A program made the position numbers and the translations under genes. The notes under the pieces were generated by a model. That model was not told the DNA's origin and made no database searches. It saw only the letters and a list, made by a program, of their open reading frames with translations. DNA of 64,000 nt from Sagittula sp048553715 (lineage in GTDB: Bacteria; Pseudomonadota; Alphaproteobacteria; Rhodobacterales; Rhodobacteraceae): NCBI RefSeq assembly GCF_048553715.1, contig NZ_JBLZNC010000003.1, positions 62,001-126,000 on the forward strand, given 5' to 3'. Within the stretch, counting starts at the first letter, position 1, and every line of letters starts with the position of its first letter. This document shows positions 61,114 through 64,000 of this stretch, in pieces.

Positions 61114-62319
61114 TCAGGCGCGGGCGGGGATGGGGCGGCGGGTCACAAACAGCGCCAGCGCCAGACAGACCAAGGCAAGCGAGACAAGGAATGGCGCACC
61201 GGGAAAGGGATCGCGCCCCGGCGCCGTATAGGCGGCAAACACCGACGTCATCAGCATCGGGGACACCACAGAGGCCAGCGCCGCGGTCGAGGACAACACG
61301 CCCTGCAGCGCGCCTTGGCGGTCCTCGCCCATGCTTTTGCTCATCATGCCCTGCATCGCCGGACCCAGCGTCCCGCCCATCGCGGCCACCGGTGTCAGCG
61401 CCAGAACGGTCATGCCATCGTCGATAAAGGGGATCAGGCCAAAGGCCGTGCCTGCACACAGCAGCCCAAAGATCGCGGTGCCGCCTTCGCCAAACCAGCG
61501 CAGCAGCAGGCGGATGATCCCGGCCTGAACGGCGGCATAGGACAAGCCAAAGATGCCCAGCGAGATGCCGATGACCGCCGCGCTCCACCCGAAACGGGCA
61601 TGGCCAAAGAACGACCAGACCGCCGGATAGACCGCAAAGGCCACGTGATACAGGAACATGATCGTCAGACCACGGCGGATGCCCGGCAGCTTGCCCATCG
61701 CCTTGAACGCGCCAAAGGGATTGGCCTCGCGCCAGTTAAAGGCACGTCGGTTTTCCGGTTTATGGGTCTCGGGGAAGGCCCAGATGCCCAGCAACGTATT
61801 GGCCGCCGCCAGCGCACCGGCGAGCCAGAAGGGCGCGCGCGTGCCGAATTCGCCCAACAGGCCGCCGATGGTCGGCCCCAGAACAAAGCCCAGACCAAAG
61901 GCCGCGCCGATCAGGCCAAAGCTTTGCGTGCGTTTGTCGGGCGGTGACAGGTCGGCCATCGCGGCAAAGGCGGTGGAATGGGTTGCAGCGGCAAAGCCAC
62001 CGATGATCCGCGCGATCAGCAGCACGGTCAGGTCTTGGGTCACAGCCATGACCACGTAATCGACGACCATCAGACCCAACGTGAACAGCAACACCCGCCG
62101 TCGCCCCACAGCGTCGGACAGCGCGCCCAGAAAGGGGGCAAACAGGAATTGCATCACCGCATAGGCCGTCGCCAGAACACCGCCCCAGACGGCAGCGCCG
62201 GACAGACCACGATGCGACACCTCGCCGATCAGATCCGGCATCACCGGAAGGATCAGGCCGATCCCCATGGCGTCGATGGCCACGGTGACCAAAAGAAAAA
62301 CAACAGGCAGGCGCATCAT
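61114..62319 (-). CDS. MFS exporter, tetracycline-resistance-like family
   Basis: A 401-residue transporter with twelve hydrophobic helices. The motif GALSDAVGRRRVLLFTLG after helix 2 is the MFS motif A, and VLGPTIGGLLGEFG in helix 5 is the antiporter motif C, so it is probably a drug/H+ antiporter of the TetA/TCR subgroup. It starts one base after the stop of the pcaB-like gene, implying co-transcription with that catabolic gene. Confidence 0.92.
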   Translation of the reverse strand: MMRLPVVFLLVTVAIDAMGIGLILPVMPDLIGEVSHRGLSGAAVWGGVLATAYAVMQFLFAPFLGALSDAVGRRRVLLFTLGLMVVDYVVMAVTQDLTVLLIARIIGGFAAATHSTAFAAMADLSPPDKRTQSFGLIGAAFGLGFVLGPTIGGLLGEFGTRAPFWLAGALAAANTLLGIWAFPETHKPENRRAFNWREANPFGAFKAMGKLPGIRRGLTIMFLYHVAFAVYPAVWSFFGHARFGWSAAVIGISLGIFGLSYAAVQAGIIRLLLRWFGEGGTAIFGLLCAGTAFGLIPFIDDGMTVLALTPVAAMGGTLGPAMQGMMSKSMGEDRQGALQGVLSSTAALASVVSPMLMTSVFAAYTAPGRDPFPGAPFLVSLALVCLALALFVTRRPIPARA

Positions 62320-63642
62320 TTACAGCGCCGCCCGGACCGCTTGGGCAAAGCTGCGGGCCTCTTGCGGGGCGCAGCCCAGATTGGCGGCGCTGTCAAAGAC
62401 CGACGGCGGCAGGTCAGGGTGGGCTTCGCGCGCGATCTGCGACAGCGGGCTTCCGGTCTCGCGCGCTTGCTGGCACAGGGTTTTGGTGATGTGTTGCGCC
62501 TTGGGGCGGGGCATGGATTGTGCCAAGGCAAAGCTGAGCGCCTCGGCGTGCACAAGGCTGTTCGCTTCCAGCGTGGCGGACATTGCGGCGGTGTCGGGCG
62601 TCAGGGTCTCGGCCAGCGCCTGCGCATGTGTCATGGCAGAGGCTGCGGCCAAGACCAGTTGCGGCAGGGTCAGCCATTCGGTGAACCAAGCCGCGCCATC
62701 ACGTTGCTGGCGGTGCATGCTTGCACCTTCGAGCGTGGCATGCAGCCCTTGGGCGTGCCGGGCCAAAGCCACGCAGGCAGAGGGCTGCACCGGGTTTTGT
62801 TTCTGAGGCAGGGTGGACGATCCGCCCGCTTGCGGCAGGGTGATCTCGGCGGCATCGGATTGTGCGGCCAGCCACAGATCTTCGGCCAGACGTGCTGCCG
62901 CAAGGGCCGAACGGGTGAACCATGCGGCGATGTTCAGGATGGGGGAGCGGTCGGTGTGCCAGCAGCGCTCGGGGTCGGTCAGGTTCAGCCCCTGCGCCAG
63001 ATCCGCGCGCAGGGCGGCGGGGTCATCGCCCAGATGGGACCCCGTGCCGACAGAGCCCGACAGGGAGACATACAGGTTGCCGCGGATCGCCTCGGACCCT
63101 TTGAACAGCGACAGCAGCGGCGCGCCCCATTGCGCGACCTGCGCGCCAAAGCTCGTCGGGGCGGCATGCTGGCCAAAGGTACGCCCCGCCATCGGGGTGT
63201 CCGCGTGGGCGTCGGCAAGCTCGGCCAGCGCGATCAGCGTGGCGCGCAGCCGGTCGCTTTGATGGGTGATGGCCTGCCGCAGGCGCAGCATAAGCGCGGT
63301 GTCCTGAATGTCCTGCGAGGTCGCGCCCCAATGGACAAAGGCCGCGTGTTCGGGCGCTTGCATCGCCTCGCGGAAGGCCTCGACCAATGCGGGTGTGGAC
63401 ACGCCGTTCAAGCCGGTCGATTTGGCCAGCCCGACCGGATCGATCTGGCATTCCAGAGCTGCGCGATGAATGGCGGCGGCGGCGGTTTCGGGAATGGTGC
63501 CGCGCGCGCCCTGTGCCTTGGCCAAGGCGCCTTCGACCAGCATCAAGGCGCGGATCTCTGCGCTGTCGGAAAACAGCCGCGCGGTGTCCCCGCTGGGGAA
63601 CAAATGGCTGAGGTGGATGCTGTCAAAGGGCGTCGCGGGCAT
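62320..63642 (-). CDS. pcaB: 3-carboxy-cis,cis-muconate cycloisomerase-like (PcaB)
   Basis: A 440-residue fumarase/aspartase superfamily enzyme. The signature GGSSTLPQKQNPVQP at about 275 has the catalytic serine loop; AAFVHWGATSQDIQDTALML near 100 is the second conserved region. The resemblance is to PcaB, which acts in the protocatechuate branch of the beta-ketoadipate pathway. Other pca genes are not visible except a possible hydrolase upstream. ATG 63642 is preferred over a TTG at 63651. Confidence 0.9.
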   Translation of the reverse strand: MPATPFDSIHLSHLFPSGDTARLFSDSAEIRALMLVEGALAKAQGARGTIPETAAAAIHRAALECQIDPVGLAKSTGLNGVSTPALVEAFREAMQAPEHAAFVHWGATSQDIQDTALMLRLRQAITHQSDRLRATLIALAELADAHADTPMAGRTFGQHAAPTSFGAQVAQWGAPLLSLFKGSEAIRGNLYVSLSGSVGTGSHLGDDPAALRADLAQGLNLTDPERCWHTDRSPILNIAAWFTRSALAAARLAEDLWLAAQSDAAEITLPQAGGSSTLPQKQNPVQPSACVALARHAQGLHATLEGASMHRQQRDGAAWFTEWLTLPQLVLAAASAMTHAQALAETLTPDTAAMSATLEANSLVHAEALSFALAQSMPRPKAQHITKTLCQQARETGSPLSQIAREAHPDLPPSVFDSAANLGCAPQEARSFAQAVRAAL

Positions 63643-63647
63643 AGGTG

Positions 63648-64000
63648 TCAAAGTCCGTCTTGTTCGTGGGTCTGGCGCGCAATCTGATCGAGCAGCGCTG
63701 CCAGCCTGTCCGGCATAGAGAAAAACGGCGAATGCGAACTGTCGAGTTCGTGCACGTCGCGCGGATCAAAGGCCTGCGCCATCACCCGTTGGAACGCGGG
63801 CGGGATGGCGCGGTCTTGCGTGCAAATGACGTAGCTTTTGGGCAGCGCGCCAGAGCGGTCGGTCAAATCAATTGCCGTGTTCGAGGCGGCCACGCTTTCG
63901 GGGCAAAGGTTCGCCACCGCATAAAGCACCGACGTGGCCGGGCAGTCATGGTAGAACGCATTCGTCCCGCCGGATGTGTCAAAGGTAAAGCTGCGTTTGT
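63648..64000 (-). CDS. Alpha/beta hydrolase, N-terminus cut by window edge
   Basis: The C-terminal 116 residues of an alpha/beta hydrolase are present; the rest is beyond the right edge. Seen are AFYHDCPATSVLYAVANLCP, the acidic strand SYVICTQDRAIPPAFQRVMA (Asp of the triad) and LDSSHSPFFSMPDRLAALL (catalytic His). This fits hydroxynitrile-lyase/methylesterase-type hydrolases better than the classical PcaD lactonase. Ends just before pcaB on the same strand, so they are probably one operon. Confidence 0.85.
   Translation of the reverse strand, partial: KRSFTFDTSGGTNAFYHDCPATSVLYAVANLCPESVAASNTAIDLTDRSGALPKSYVICTQDRAIPPAFQRVMAQAFDPRDVHELDSSHSPFFSMPDRLAALLDQIARQTHEQDGL

Noticed and set aside
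63648..64000. Calling the truncated hydrolase pcaD because of the pcaB-like neighbour.
   Set aside because: The TQDRAIP and SSHSPFFS segments fit methylesterase/hydroxynitrile-lyase-type hydrolases better; with the N-terminus missing, only the fold is safe.
1..64000. Search for CRISPR arrays, insertion sequences, integrases, toxin-antitoxin pairs and prophage genes.
   Set aside because: No spaced direct repeats, transposase motifs, phage structural genes or toxin-antitoxin pairs could be seen; the tRNA-Gly has no attached integrase.

Overview
The window is ordinary chromosomal DNA of a high-GC alphaproteobacterium, almost certainly a member of the Rhodobacterales (Roseobacter group). Pointers are a pyrB / small gene / pyrC-like cluster whose dihydroorotase has lost its metal-binding motif, a 45-residue aa3-type cytochrome oxidase subunit IV, a DUF6173 protein, single-cysteine FdhD, PhaA/PhaB, and a short intergenic repeat of the type that sits between genes in these bacteria. 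No prophage, insertion sequence, integrase, CRISPR array or rRNA operon is visible. One tRNA (Gly, anticodon UCC) is present. Genes are dense, often overlap by 4 bp (ATGA/GTGA), and coding style looks uniform.

Layout. 1-2.8 kb: leftward pyrB, a tail-anchored small protein and a pseudo-dihydroorotase. 2.9-5.5 kb: rightward uracil-DNA glycosylase, LysE exporter, a secreted protein and moaB. 5.5-10.7 kb: an RND efflux pair (adaptor plus an unusually large permease). 10.7-16.8 kb: DsbD-N-like protein, YqgE, Sua5/TsaC, an acyl-CoA dehydrogenase with a metallo-beta-lactamase-fold hydrolase, DUF6173 and CoxIV. 17-22.8 kb: a lipoprotein, leftward azlCD, and the molybdenum cofactor operon fdhD-mobA-mobB-moeA, in which moeA carries an extra N-terminal domain. 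22.9-31.8 kb: membrane protein, greA, ETF-ubiquinone oxidoreductase, PilZ protein, TPR protein plus ispE, polyprenyl diphosphate synthase, DUF2007, a methyltransferase and a YdcH-like protein.

31.8-44 kb: LysR regulator with a divergent 37-residue ORF, ring-cleaving-dioxygenase-like VOC protein, phaB and phaA (each followed by its own terminator), EAL protein, rpsD, DUF1127, a degenerate PhnM-like amidohydrolase, rpsA with a promoter and an intrinsic terminator in its leader, ihfB-lapA-trpF. 44-50 kb: arsC-pyrD-DUF952, 5'-nucleotidase, ABC exporter, tRNA-Gly. 50-55 kb: pyridoxal-kinase-like gene overlapping a TIM-barrel/methylglyoxal-synthase fusion, FAD oxidoreductase, and a glycoside-hydrolase-like protein with a C-terminal membrane segment. 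55-64 kb: SRAP peptidase, methyltransferase, DUF1992, acyl-CoA synthetase, a SqrR/BigR-type persulfide sensor, zinc alcohol dehydrogenase, MFS exporter, pcaB-like cycloisomerase and a truncated alpha/beta hydrolase.

The most promising leads for new biology are the kinase plus TIM-barrel/MGS fusion pair (50.1-51.9 kb), the nuclease-fold/MoeA fusion (20.7-22.8 kb), the degenerate amidohydrolases (pyrC-like and phnM-like), the rpsA leader, and the GTTAAC-rich convergent intergenic region at 47.8-48.0 kb. All calls come from reading the sequence; no database search was run.
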